Of a DNA stretch of 64,000 nt, positions 10,331 to 23,600 are shown one piece after another. The stretch spans positions 14,029,400 through 14,093,399 of the forward strand of contig OX465109.1 of the NCBI GenBank assembly GCA_949987565.1, written 5' to 3'. Origin of the DNA: Luidia sarsii. Its lineage: Eukaryota > Echinodermata > Asteroidea > Paxillosida > Luidiidae. Every line of letters begins with the position of its first letter. Position 1 is the first letter of the stretch. The notes beneath the pieces were generated by a model that saw only the letters and a program-made list of their open reading frames with translations, did not search any database and had not been told where the DNA came from. Position numbers and translations under genes: made by a program.

Positions 10331-11514
10331 AATGAGCTTTAATCAAAACGAGATTGAGTCTATTTGATTTAAAGATAAAAGTCTGTAACTCACAAACAAA
10401 ATCACTAAAGGTATTAGGCTACAGTATACATGTACATTCAACAATTACAATATTGTTTGGGTCCAGGAACCAGACTAGTAAGCCCTATTACCCTTAAAGG
10501 GGAATGAGACCAGAGAAAAATTTTGGCTTATCTGATTGGGTATGAAAAACTACCTACAATTACCTATGTGCCATTCGAAAAGATGGAGGTTTGCGGGAAC
10601 GCGAATTTGACCACCAAATTCCATGATTTTTCCCTCTTTATGATACTCGTAGGTGAGTAGCACATACATGTAGGTAACTGTAGGTAGTTTTAGTATTAGT
10701 ATGATTGGCTTGAACTTTTTTTGTGTACATCAAGATTTCATTAGCATCATTTAATGAAGGACCATATTGCATTGACGTTTTGTCTAATCAGTGTTTATTT
10801 TTTATATGAAATGATCATAAAAGATGAAACTTCCTTTTCAATGTTTTTATCATTTTTGTTTAAATCCATCTTTTGAATGTTGTTGTGTGATAGATGTGAG
10901 TCTAAAACAAAACAATTAAAAAGGACAGCAATCTAGCATCCCCAAATGCCTGTTAATATCAATACCTAATACTAGAAACTTTGATCCTACTGTAGTAAAT
11001 GAAGCAATGTACATGTAGTTGACATTCATTCTTCTGCATATGGCCAACAACTCTATCACTTTAGTTTAACCTGATGTGTGTACATTGTGTACAATGTGTG
11101 GTAGTGTGGGTTGACCAGATCCCCATGGGAAAGTTGGCAGGCAGGACAAGTTACCCAGCCTGACCAGTTAACCCTGTTACACCAACTATTCTTTTGTGTT
11201 CAAGCTCAGCAGTCCTTGGGTAATCTGTGTTCCTAGTTAATCTTAATTGTTTCCATGTTGATTGACACTGTCTTTTCTTTTCTTCTTATCGGCAGCTTAA
11301 AAATGAGATCCAGCACTTATCTGCACTTCGTTGATGACAAGATATTAGTTCCTGTTTGAACACCAGACTTGGATGCAAATAGGAATGTCAACATGGACAG
11401 GAAACAGTTTATTCTTCGTTGATTACCAGCACATGCTACATGCATGTAGTTTCTTTGATAATCGATAATACGTGTGCATGCATCAAACCACTACACAAGT
11501 TTGACACAGTTGAC
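10331..11514. other. 5' flank of EAF; no feature established
   Basis: The EAF promoter and 5' UTR probably lie in or upstream of this stretch. A pyrimidine-rich tract ending TTATCGGCAG near 11294 could be a splice acceptor for a 5' UTR exon, but nothing confirms it. Confidence 0.3.
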
Positions 11515-11638
11515 ATGATGGACAAATCAGGTAGTAGCCCGGCACCCATCACAACCATCTTTGGAACTGAGCCCCATCAATTGAAACTTGGAAGAAGTTT
11601 TGATGGTGATAAACACAGGGCATTTCATACAATACGAT
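11515..11638 (+). CDS. EAF: EAF coding exon 1
   Basis: Encodes residues 1-41 plus the first base of Tyr42: a short variable N-terminus, then [21 protein letters not shown]. The donor is CGAT|GTAAGT. The ATG at 11515 is immediately followed by a second in-frame ATG, and upstream in-frame sequence does not look like EAF. Confidence 0.92.
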
Positions 11639-14600
11639 GTAAGTTTTATTTAAAAAAAATTCCAGATTTAGGTAATGGCCATTTGTCCTCAGTTTAAAAT
11701 TATTCTACTCTATACAAAATTACAAAATTTAGTGGGCCTGATGTTTCGAAACATATACATGTACAAGAAGGAAGGGGAAGAGAGTAAATAGGACATGGAT
11801 GAGAAACAAAGGACAAAGAGAACAGCTGCCAGGGTGAGATCAAAGGGAAGGGCAAGGAGTAGGGTGAGGATTAGTGCGCATTATACACGGGTGCACATTA
11901 TACCCGGGAATTTACGGTAATTGCCAAAGCCTGTTCCATTCGTAGATGTCCGGCACTCAAAGAAAAATCCTCCGGCCCTGAGGACAATCCTAAGGTTCCC
12001 TTAGTCACCTCATACCATCCATGTGTGCCTCTTCCGGGAAATCACCAAGGAGAACCATCACATTCTCTATACATCGGATCGTCAGGCTAGTGCTAGTCCA
12101 GACATGCCAATGTTGGCCTCCATAACCTGCATGACTTAATTGTCCAAGCAGAGGTTCCCCCTTTGGACACTTCAACTCCCATCAATATGGTACATTTAAT
12201 TGAACCTCAAAGTGCATCATTTGCAAGACCCATGTCCAGGAAACAGACACTTTCAATGGAATTTCCTCGGGCACAACCCACAAGACCTATGTATGGCACT
12301 ATGTGTATAATTATTATATGCACCACCCCCAACGTTAGTGTACACAACAACATGTATCTCATCTGTAGAGTTTGCAATATTCAATATATTGGCGAAACTA
12401 AAAACGCTCTCAAAAAGTGAGTCTACGGCCATAGGTCTACCATCGAATCTGGTAAATTGGACACACCTGTAAGGTGTCACTTCAATCTCCCCAATCATTC
12501 CATATTGATTGTTCTGGGCATAGAATCACTCGGTCATCATGATGATGCTGTCCATTGAAGCCTGGAGAAAGTGTGTATGAAGTGTCTTCGGACAATTCAA
12601 CCACATGACCTCAACATCCAGGAGAGGAGTGATTAACACCTTGCATGTTTACTAATAACCCTCCTTGTGTTCATTCCCCTGCTTCTTTCTTTCAAGCTTT
12701 CCATTTGATGGTTCCCCCTTTCACTGCCTAATCCCTACCTAAATCTCTGCCCTTCATAAGGCTGTGCCGAATATTCGAATATTCGTTCGATTATCGAATA
12801 TTGACTCAAGGATACGTTTCCCCACTCGGCCAATCAGAAAAAACCGAATCTGACTCCCTATTTCGGCAACCTTTTTGTCGGCTGCGTTTGGCCCTGAGCG
12901 CACTGCGAAAGATGATCGGAGCGAAATATATCTAGTATGGCCGTCATTTTAAGTGCACACACGTGTATTGTATTGATTGTAAGTACATTTGTACATGAAC
13001 GTACATGTAGATAGTCAAACTTAATACGCTATAATTATGCTGCGTGCTACTAGCAAAGTGTGGTCGCATTTTGACTTTAATGCACAACTTTGTCCTTGTC
13101 ACTATGCCTTTGAGGAAGGTCCTGCTGGGATCGAAATGTCAGGCCCACTAAATTTTGAAATTTGTTCATCAACAACATGGCTGGAAATAAACGACGGCTG
13201 TGGCTGCCGTATTTTTATAAACAAAATACCGGTACCATAGGCCTACAGTAGTTTACAGCAATAAAGGCCGCTTTGCCCTTATTCCTTGGCCGCGGTGCCT
13301 CTCTTCAAAATTCCCTGAAAGCGATCACTAACAACTTGATGTAGAAAATGAATACCTTACTGTACGACATGCACAGCGTAGATGCTTTACCGTTCTTGTC
13401 ACATGTGTTCTTGTGCTGAGCGGCGCCTTATCCAATAAAAATGCATCCTTTAATCACGTGCGTAGCTAAACTTGTTACCAGTCTGTGTGTGAACGCGAAT
13501 ACAATGTACGAACAATTAATGGAGCAATGCGCAGACCAAGTCGGGGTCAGGACAAGTCTACTGCTGATACGTCCGCAGCTGCCTATTAATAATATGTTGT
13601 GTTCCTCCGTGTTGCATGCTCCAGACGGAATTGTCGATCGAGAACGCTGCCATGAACGAAACTTGGTTATTGGTTCGATCGGGAAAATTGCCCTAAATCT
13701 TAATGGAATAGATGTAAGAATATGTTATTCTTCGTCAGTTCGACTAAATCAAGGTCAAAAAACACAATATGAACAAATGTTCCGGGCTTATTTGTCCGAC
13801 AAACTTAATTTTAGGGCAGCTGACTGCTTGCTGCTCATCATCGCTAGCGCAAAACGGTCATTTTTGGAAAGTTGCAACCTACTATATATTTCTTCCACAA
13901 GCAGGGATCCTTATTTTAACCTTTTCTCATCAAAGGCCGTGGTGTCCTAGGTACATGTAACCATGGTCCAACTTGTTTTTTGGCCTTGGTGCCCCTCCAA
14001 ATGTGTAGATAATGGAGACCGACAAAAAATAATAGCCTTGCCATTCAGTGTCGTTCAACTCGATCGAATATTCAAATATTCGATCGAACTGAAGACCGAA
14101 TATTTGAATAGTCAATTATTCGAATTGACTCAGCCTTAGCCCTTCCTTTTGATCCCATTCTACCAGCTATCTACGCATGTACTTGTCATCCATGTCCCTG
14201 TTATTCTCCCCTTCCTACCGGTATTTGTTTTGTCCCTGTCATTCTACCTGCCTTTGAGAAAGGGCCTGCTAGGATCAAAATGTCAGACCCTCCTAATTTT
14301 AGATTTTTAAATAGCCTAATTGTTACCTTCACGTCTGCATGGTTTCAATAAGCATTTTAATAATGGGATCGGATGTAAGCATTGCTAAAAAACTTTTGCT
14401 GCCCATATAGATTCTCAAAATCAGCTTTTGGCATTGGTTTTACTAGCCCCCTTGATACATTTATGTGCATGCTATTGATATCCATGGTGCTACAGTGTAC
14501 AATTAATTATTTAAATATAATTTTTCATTGTATGTAATATGCATTATTTTATTGGTATGCACAGATGATTTCAAACCAGCATCCGTAGATCTTTCTAAAG

Positions 14601-17600
14601 AAGCAGTACTAGAGGTTGGAGAAGGACATGAGATTAATATCTCCCTACCTAATATAGAGGTAAGATTGCTATTAAACTAGTGTGCATATCTTGCAAGTAT
14701 TTCTACTAATACTATGTACATCAGCTACAAGCGTCAGCTAATACAGCAGGCTTTGGGTTTCTTTTTAGCTGAATTTAGTTGAAAAGCTGTAAATGTTGTA
14801 GTGAAAATAACTTCTCATTGGTTATGCACAGCCAACGTCGATCGTTGTATGGGCACATGTTTCCGTGTGTATTGCAATCGTGTAACCATGGTGTAACGTA
14901 CATGTACGTCCGGACTCAAGCCAATGCAATGGAGATTATTTCACATTATTTTGGAATACAAATGCTGGTGAATAAAATAAATAAAACAAAGGTTGAAAAT
15001 ATCTTCCTCCATAGTATATTTGACGACATTAATCTGGACACGATGGAAACTTCGAGCGCGTAAATCCGTCACTCACAAACAATGTACCAATAAAAAACGA
15101 TAGACATTTAGTTCTGCTGTCCTTGAATTAGTCAAGAGAGGGCACCCCAATAATACTTCCGATTTATTATTCTTTGGATTTCAAACTTAGCAGCATTTTA
15201 CCAGCAGCAGTTTACGTCCCCACTGTTGGGTATTAAACGATATGGAGCATATCTTCCATGCACTCATTATCCCCTAAAAGCCACATTGTCCGAAACCGCA
15301 AGAGGGATTTTTAACAGCAAATGTTTGGGATTTTCGATGTCCCTTCTGGGCCACCATACAAACCGTCCCATTATCGGCGAGATGAAACAACATTCACTTG
15401 AAACCGCAGCACTACATGTACGTGCATGCATGGGGCATTGAAAGATGCGATTCCTGATTAAGGTTTAGTTTTTGACACGCCGCGGCGCCCGTAGTTTCCA
15501 AAAGAAGTGATCAAAAATAGGTCGTGAACATGCTTTTGTTCATGTTCAGTCAGCCAAAATGCTTGTTATAACCGGAGTCTCGTAGCGTGTGTGCTCGTTA
15601 TACACGAATATTTCCCCATACAAATGTGCACAAATTCATCGGGACTTTGAAAATATGCTCGTTATAACTGAGTTGCCGTTATAACCGAGCTCGTTACAAC
15701 GGGAGTCTACTGTACATGTACCGGTACTTCATTATTTGTATGGTGTATTTATGTATGGTAAGAATTTACTGTATGTACATCCGTTTGTCATATAGAGTAA
15801 AGGAACAACTTGCACGAAGTTCAAAGGATCAAAAAGACCTTTGCAAAAGGAGTGTGTACTGATATATGACCACAGAACAGGCGAGTTCACTTTGGAGAGA
15901 CTGACCTGTAACATGCAAGTCAAGAAGCAAAGGTAAATATGAACCAGGGACTCTGACCACTTAAGCCGTGTTTCCACTGGACTTATTTTGGTCAAAGTAA
16001 CCGAGATGATGGTTACTCTTCCCATTTTAAGTCCAGTGGAAACGGCCCAGTTAAATTTCCTCTCGGTTAATTTAACTGAGCTGAATGGTTACTTTTTACC
16101 GGCCAACCTCTGCCCAGCAAAAGTGACCAGGGAAGTGTAACCGAGCCAATTAGTCCAGTGGAAACACACCACTCGGTAAAACGCAACAAACGCATCCGGC
16201 CTATGGCATTGTACATGTACATGTGCTGTGCACAGCATCTGCTTACATGTCCAGTGCTATGTTAACCATATCGACCTACATGAATATTGTACATAGCTGA
16301 GATTTGGTTTGTTTTAGTGTTTTTTTCACCTAAAATCTGTAGCAAGCCACAAGTTTCTTTGTGGTTTTAATCCCGCTGTTTTTTCTGTTGTGTTCTCATC
16401 CAGAAGTTGTCACGCACTGAGCCCTTGTGAGCAGTTTTATTGCCAGCTCAGTTACATGTACCATCATACCCTACCATCCTAATACCCACCCATAACCTAC
16501 AAGTCTAATACCCACCTATACCCTACAAGTCTAATACCCACCTATACCCTACAAGTCTAATACCCACCCATGCCCTACCATCCTAATACCCACCCATAAC
16601 CTACAAGTCTAATACCCACCTATACCCTACACACCTAATACCCACCCATGCCCTACCAGCCTAATACCCACCTATACCCTACCAGCCTAATACCCACCCA
16701 TACCCTACAAGCCTAATACCTACCCATGCCCTACCAGCCTAATACCCACCCATACCCTACCAGCCTAATACCCACCCATACCCTACAAGCCTAATACCAA
16801 CCCATATCCTACCAGCCTAATACCTACCCATGCCCTACCAGCCTAATACCCACCCATACCCTACCAGCCTAATACCCACCCATACCCTACAAGCCTAATA
16901 CCCACCCATACCCTACAAGCCTAATACCCACCTATACCCTACCAGCCTAATACCCACCCATACCCTACAAGCCTAATACCTACCCATGCCCTACCAGCCT
17001 AATACCCACCCATACCCTACCAGCCTAATACCCACCCATACCCTACAAGCCTAATACCAACCCATATCCTACCAGCCTAATACCTACCCATGCCCTACCA
17101 GCCTAATACCCACCCATACCCTACCAGCCTAATACCCACCCATACCCTACAAGCCTAATACCCACCCATACCCTACAAGCCTAATACCCACCTATACCCT
17201 ACCGGCCTAATACCCACCCATACCCTACAGTACAAGCCTAATACCCACCCATACCTACCAGAAAAATACATGCTTTTGGACCTGACCGTCACGGATTGGA
17301 ACAAAAACTCCAAAACCATGAGTGCCCATCAAAAATCTGTTATGAAATGATGCTTACATTGTCAGCTTTGAATGAGTGGAGGGGGTGAAAAATAATGAAA
17401 AGTAAGCATTTTTTTAGAATCAAGGTCAAAGGGCATATCTTTACATAATTTTTTTCGGGTAGGTTGTAGAAATTTGGTTTAAAGTTATGAAATAAAGGGC
17501 CTGTCAAGAGCTTTCAAATGGTGTGAAATTTATTTCTGTAGGTGCTTTCCTTTTCTTTGAGATAGAGCTGTCCAAACATAGCTGGTCATGTTAATTAGTC

Positions 17601-20600
17601 AAAAGTTCATTAATCCAATCTCAATAACTACTTGACCGATTTACATAAAATTTTGATTCTGGGAGTTTCTCAAGGAGTCCAATCAGCGCACTTAATTTTG
17701 TTTCAATTCGTGACGGTCAGGTCCAAAAGTGTGTTGAATTGACACGGAATAACCCAGTGTGGAATGTTTAAGCTTGCCAAAAGATAGATCGATGCATGCA
17801 GCTAGGAATCAATGGACCTTTCCCATAATATATGCAAATAAGAGCTGGCGCAAGCGCTTTACTAAATTGGTGGGTAAACGAGTGCACGTTGCGTGCAGGT
17901 TTCGAAACATGCGCGCAGGAGACACTGAATAGCCAACGACCGCACGCCAAACTGTTAGTGAGAAGGAACGCGCGCACGCCCGTGGAAAACTACGATTGGT
18001 TGGCAGCCCGCTTGCCCACCAATTTAGTGAAGCACATGCGCTAGGTCTAATTTGCATATTTCATGGGAAAGGTCCATTCATTGTTGCCAAGGATTTTAGA
18101 AAAGGCTATGAAGTCAACCAGACTTGTTTTCTCGTTATTTACCCATTTTATTAAAATTCTTCTCATTCTTTTTTCAAATTGTATCTACAGGCAAGAAGGC
18201 ACAAGTAAGGCACAAATTGGCCGTGTGCAAGCCAATATGGACTCTGCAACCAGTCTGAAGAATGCTATGTCTGTGTCATCAATCCATCCCAAGAAGAAAC
18301 CTGACCTTCCTTCCTCAAGTGCAGTACTTTCAGCACCTGATATAGATCAAGGTAAAGGAATACATTCAAATACCAATGAAAATGTTTTTTTGACCTAACT
18401 CTTTGTGATGCTTCTCATGAATAGCACATTGTACATTTATATGTGTTGCATTAATTACTTCATGAAAAGTAATGAAACTAGAGATTTATGTCTGTTGGCA
18501 AACAGAACATAAAGCTTTTCCGCATCTGGTTCTCTTAAAAAAAATAGAAAAAATAAATAAAATACATCAACGGGGTTCGAAACCGTACCCTCCTTTCCTA
18601 CCCCAAAACGCACGTGCACATTTTGTGCACAAAGTGTATGGGACTTCATTATAATATTCAAAAAATCATATTAATTCTGAACAAGGATCAATTCGTTCCA
18701 AACTCAGGATTTAGAATGTCTAGTCCAATAGCTAAATGCCCACAAAATTTCGAGGAGATTAACTTTTGGCTAATATGTGTTTAAAAAAAACGCATTTTGA
18801 TGACGTCACGATTGCGTCATGACATTTTGGCCCCGGAGGGTGTTTCCAAACTACATCCCCAATAGATATAAACGAAAAAAGAAAAAAATTGTGCTCCGTT
18901 GGCCAAATATGCTCAATTGAATGTGAAAATCGAAAAAGTTTATGATAATATTCATGAGATGACGTCTCAATCAAATGAGGGCAATTTTTGGATACACCTT
19001 TTCCCAACTTTAATAGATATAGTGCAAAATTGAAACCAAACAAAATTGCATTTTTACTGAAAATGAAGTATGAAATTGCCCCTTTAAAGCGCTGTCACGT
19101 GACATGTGGTAACGTCATGACTTTCCAAGACTACGGCACAAAATTTCAGCAAGGGTTCTATGCATTTGCTTAGAGTTAACCCTAACCCCCGAGGCCAAAT
19201 TACTGTGGACCATCCCAAATCTTCCAAAATCCTCCAACTTACGACATAAAAAATTGCATTCAGCCTCAATCCTCCAAAATCTTCCAATATTTTGTACACT
19301 ACATGAAATGAGTGGTGCCCACTGCCTCAATCCTCCCAAATCCTCCATGAACCAACCCCTCACCAGGAAATGCTCAGCAGCCGTGGGTAAACTGTCCCAC
19401 GAATCTTTTGCTGGATCCTGCTAGACATTCCAACTCCTCACCAGGAAATGACCAGCAGTCTGTGGGTGAACTGTCCCACAAATTTTTGGCTCAAGCCTGC
19501 TAGACATTCCAACTCCTCACCAGGAAATGCTCAGCAGCCCGTGGGTAAACTCGCCCTCGAATTGTTGGCTCCAGCCTGCTAGACATTCCAACACCTCCCC
19601 AGGGAATGGCCAGCAGCCCGTGGGTAAACTGTCCCACGAATCTTTTGCTGGATCCTGCTAGACATTCCAACTCCTCACCAGGAAATGACCAGCAGTCTGT
19701 GGGTAAACTGTCCCACGAATGTTTGGCTCAAGCCTGCTAGACATTCCAACTCCTCACCAGGAAATGCTCAGCAGCCCGTGGGTAAACTGTCCCACGAATG
19801 TTTTGCTGGATCCTGCTAGACATTCCAACTCCTCACCAGGAAATGACCAGCAGTCCGTGGGTAAACTGTCCCACGAATGTTTTGCTGAATCCTGGTAGAC
19901 ATTCCAACTCCTCACCAGGAAATGCTCAGCAGCCCGTGGGTAAACTGTCCCACTAATGCTTTGGCAGGAGCATGCTAGACATTCCAACACCTCAACAGAC
20001 CATGGGGAAGGGTGGGGTGGGAAGGTATGCATGGCTCATACATTACTTAGCGCTGAATGGTGATCAGCTCAGTTATAATCATTGCCACAGATTTTTTTTT
20101 TTTGGGGGGGGTGGGGTATAGCTGGCTAGCTGGAGGTGGAGATGGTGGTGCTGGTGTTTGAGGAGAGCTGGCTGGCTGGCTGGCTAGCTGGAGGTAGAGA
20201 TGGTGGTGCTGGTGTTTGAAGAGAGCTGGCTGGCTGGCTAGCTGGAGGTGGAGATGGTGGTGCTGGTGTTTGAGGAGAGCTGGCTGGCTGGCTGGCTAGC
20301 TGGAGGTAGAGATGGTGGTGCTGGTGTTTGAAGAGAGCTGGCTGGCTGGCTAGCTGGAGGTGGAGATGGTGGTGCTGGTGTTTGAAGAGAGCTGGCTGGC
20401 TGGCTACATGTAGCTGGAGGTGGAGATGGTGGTGCTGGCATTTGTAGAGGGCTGGCTGGCTAGCTGGAGGCGGATGTGGCGGTGGTGGCAGTGGAGAGGG
20501 ATACCGGCAATCCTCGGGTCTTACTACGCCACTGGTGTCCCGAGAGGTCGGGCCGTGTACCCTGCAGTTTAAGAGCCCGGGCTCCGCCGGCTGATTCGCA

Positions 20601-23600
20601 GGCCCGCAACACCTCCCGGATGATGACACGTGGCGCAGTACGACCCAAGGTTGCGGTATCAGCCGGCTACTCGGAGGTGGAGGTGGAGGTCAGCTGCTCA
20701 AAGGCCGCATGGAAGAGCGCGAAGCACCTGCCTGGGCATAGATGTACCCCGCAGACAGGGCAACCGCTCCTCGTGGTCTTAGTGCGGCCTTTGGGGGTCA
20801 CACCCCCGTGCAGTCGGCACCACCTGCACCGCTTGGGGTACATCCCGGGCATCTTGGAACAATAATGCCCCTTGATGGCGGTGCAGGAAGTAGCCCTGGA
20901 CTGGCGGAAGTTTTCTGTGGATGCGGTGGTGTAGCCCGCTATCAACTCAGTGGCCAGGGTCACAACGAAGGAGGAGTGGGACATCTTCGATGTGGATGAA
21001 GCAACATCGCTTTCGTCATCGTTGTCTTCATCGCTGTCTCCACCCTCCTTCATGTGGTGTTGTTTGTAACTGATCCACGAGTTGACGCGGGCAATATCCA
21101 ACAGAAAATACATAATTTTCTTCCACCAGAACTGGGCTTTCCGACTGCACGTGAAGTATGACCGCAGCTGATCGTTGCGGTCAACTCCGCCCATGTGCCG
21201 GATATAATCCAGCACTTGGGGTGGTGCTGGGATGGACGTGACCCGCAACCGCCCAGCCTCGTTGGGGATCTTGCGCTGGGCGATGTGGACGTTGGGGTCA
21301 CGCCAACCCTGATGGCCGGTGGAGATGGTCATCATTACCTTGGAGTCCCTCCAGACCGCAACGACGAGGGGGCCGTTCTGCCGGACGTAGAAGGTGCCAC
21401 GTGGTGTCTTGGCCATCTCCTTCATTCGGGCGTTGTCCTGGCTTTTGATAAGATCCTTGGGGAGATGCTTGCTGGTGGACTTCACTGCTCCCGTGAAGTA
21501 GATCTTGCAGCTGAGCAACTCCCTCGCCAGGGCCACAGAAGAATACAGACGGTCGGTGTACAGGTGGTAGTACATGGAACGATGGTGCTTGATGAGGGAG
21601 GTCACAATCCCTGCCATGGTGATTTTTTGGGAGGGATGCACCTGGAAATTCAACATGTACCCAGTCGAGGCCTCTGCCAAAGCATACACCTTGAAGCCAG
21701 CTCTTATTGGCTTCATTGGCATGAAGAACTTCTTGACATTGGCTTTGAAGCCACGATACTTGATCATGGCTTCGTCAATGGAAAGGGCCTGTCTTGGGTT
21801 GTACTTCTGTACGCACCTGTTCCGGACCTCATCCCACATGGGTTGTACGGGGTACAGGGGATGGGTCTTCATGTACATATACCTGTCACCTTTGTCTCGT
21901 ATCTTCTGCGGGTCCTTTTGAGGGTCGCTGCAGCACCAGGAGCAGTTCAGCTGGTCGAAGCGGTTCCTGGACATGGTCATACTGATGAGTTTGTTGTGAA
22001 GACCAGGATGGGTGGACCAGTACTGGCGATAACTGGCCACCTTCACAACACCCATCAGCAGGTGCATGCCCAGGAACGCTCGCATCTCCGCCAAGGATGT
22101 CGCCCTCTGTCCGGCAGAATGGAGCTTTTGGCTCGTCCACTCCACCATTTTCGTCATGAGGAGGATGGGAAAAAACCTCAAAAAATAGTGGAGTGGAGAG
22201 GTCCCTCGGTGGAAAGTGGGGCCAGGTGGAGCTGATCCCCGGAAGTGGTGGATGTTGCGCTCACTTAGCGCTCTGCTCCACCCGTCCCCATCCTCCGGGT
22301 AGTCGGGCTGGTAGGCAGAGGGTGGGTCAGGGTCGTTGTCTGACCACGGAGAAGTGGTGCGGGAAGTTGTAGCCTTCCTCCTGCCAGTGCCAGCCTTCTT
22401 CTTTCTGACAGTGGGCTCCGGGATGTCAGAGATGTCAGTTTCAGCCTCCTCCTCTGAACTGCCACCACTGCCTGAAGAGCATTGGAGGTCTATGGCGTCA
22501 TCCAGGAACTCTGCCTCACTGCCAGAAGAACTTTCAACCAAGGCGCGGTAGTGCTTCCTGCTTCTGGTGATGCCAGCCTCCACTGCACTGCTTCGGAGAG
22601 CAGCCCGAAGCTCTTGCTCCTTTGCCTTGCGCTGCCGTCTTCGATACCCCTTATCGCGGTGCTTTGGCAGAGGGGCTTTCCCCTTCCCTTTTGGAGCCAC
22701 CTTCTTGCCCTTCGGAACCTCCTCCTCTGAAGTATTGAAGAAGTCTCCTCCCTCAGACGAGGCCATCAGCTCCTCATCATCCTCCATGCTCCCCTCCGCG
22801 ATGCTCCACTCCTCGCTGCCACTGCTGGACTCCTTCTCCTTTCTCTTCTTGTCACCTCTCTTCTTCTTCTTGGTAGTCTTCACTACTTCCTCCATCTCCT
22901 CGTCAGAACTGCACTCCTTGCGCTCCTTTCTCTTCCTTCTCTTTCTTCCTTCCCCCATGACGGTCGACAGGAATATGGATTTCTCCTCCTTTGACATAGA
23001 CTGTTGCAAAGCTTGCACTTCTCTCATCATTAGTTGGGCGTTCAGTGATGAACTGGGGACGTGTGGCAGTTTTCACTCGTATTTATAGGAAAAATCATGG
23101 ACCTATTACCCTAAATTACACAATGTTATATAATTCTTTACAACATTTGTACAATGGTTTATTATGAAGCAATCAAATGTTCTGAAAACAAGTTTAGAAT
23201 AACAAAATGAAAATTAAAATAACCTCTTTTTGAGTGGAATATTCCACAGACTTTTGAATGAACAAAGAGCTTGGGTTTCAACACAGTGCCGTTGGGGATG
23301 CACATGGTTTCATTGGAATTGTTTAGATTACATGTAGGTGCACTGTTCACACTCCAACAACTGACAAACATTAGGTACTAATTACCTAATAGCACCCCAC
23401 CCCCATTCATACCTCCACTGGATCAGAAAATGACCTTGGGTGAACTCACCCATGAACCCAGATACACTGCCAGACAAATCCTCCAACTCCTCCAAAATAA
23501 AAAAAAAACTCATTCAGCCTCAATCCTCCAAAATCTTCCAAATTTTGTACACTACTACATGAAATGAGTGGTGCCCACTGCCTCAATCCTCCCAATTCCT

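Noticed and set aside
11290..11410. Possible upstream EAF exon after TTATCGGCAG
   Set aside because: The acceptor looks fair, but there is no conserved protein sequence and no way to link it to a donor.
13441..13950. 169-codon open frame inside the hAT-like element
   Set aside because: No hAT transposase motifs; composition and position give no support for coding.
16470..17250. Interstitial telomere array
   Set aside because: The unit is 26 bp with CCTAATACCCACCC, not a hexamer; the resemblance to CCCTAA is superficial.
20126..20629. Pro/Ser/Gln-rich frame on the - strand
   Set aside because: It is a minisatellite translation downstream of the transposase, with no independent support.
21195..22235. 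346-codon open frame on the + strand
   Set aside because: It is antisense to the intact piggyBac transposase and has no family motif; its length follows from the codon composition of the real gene.
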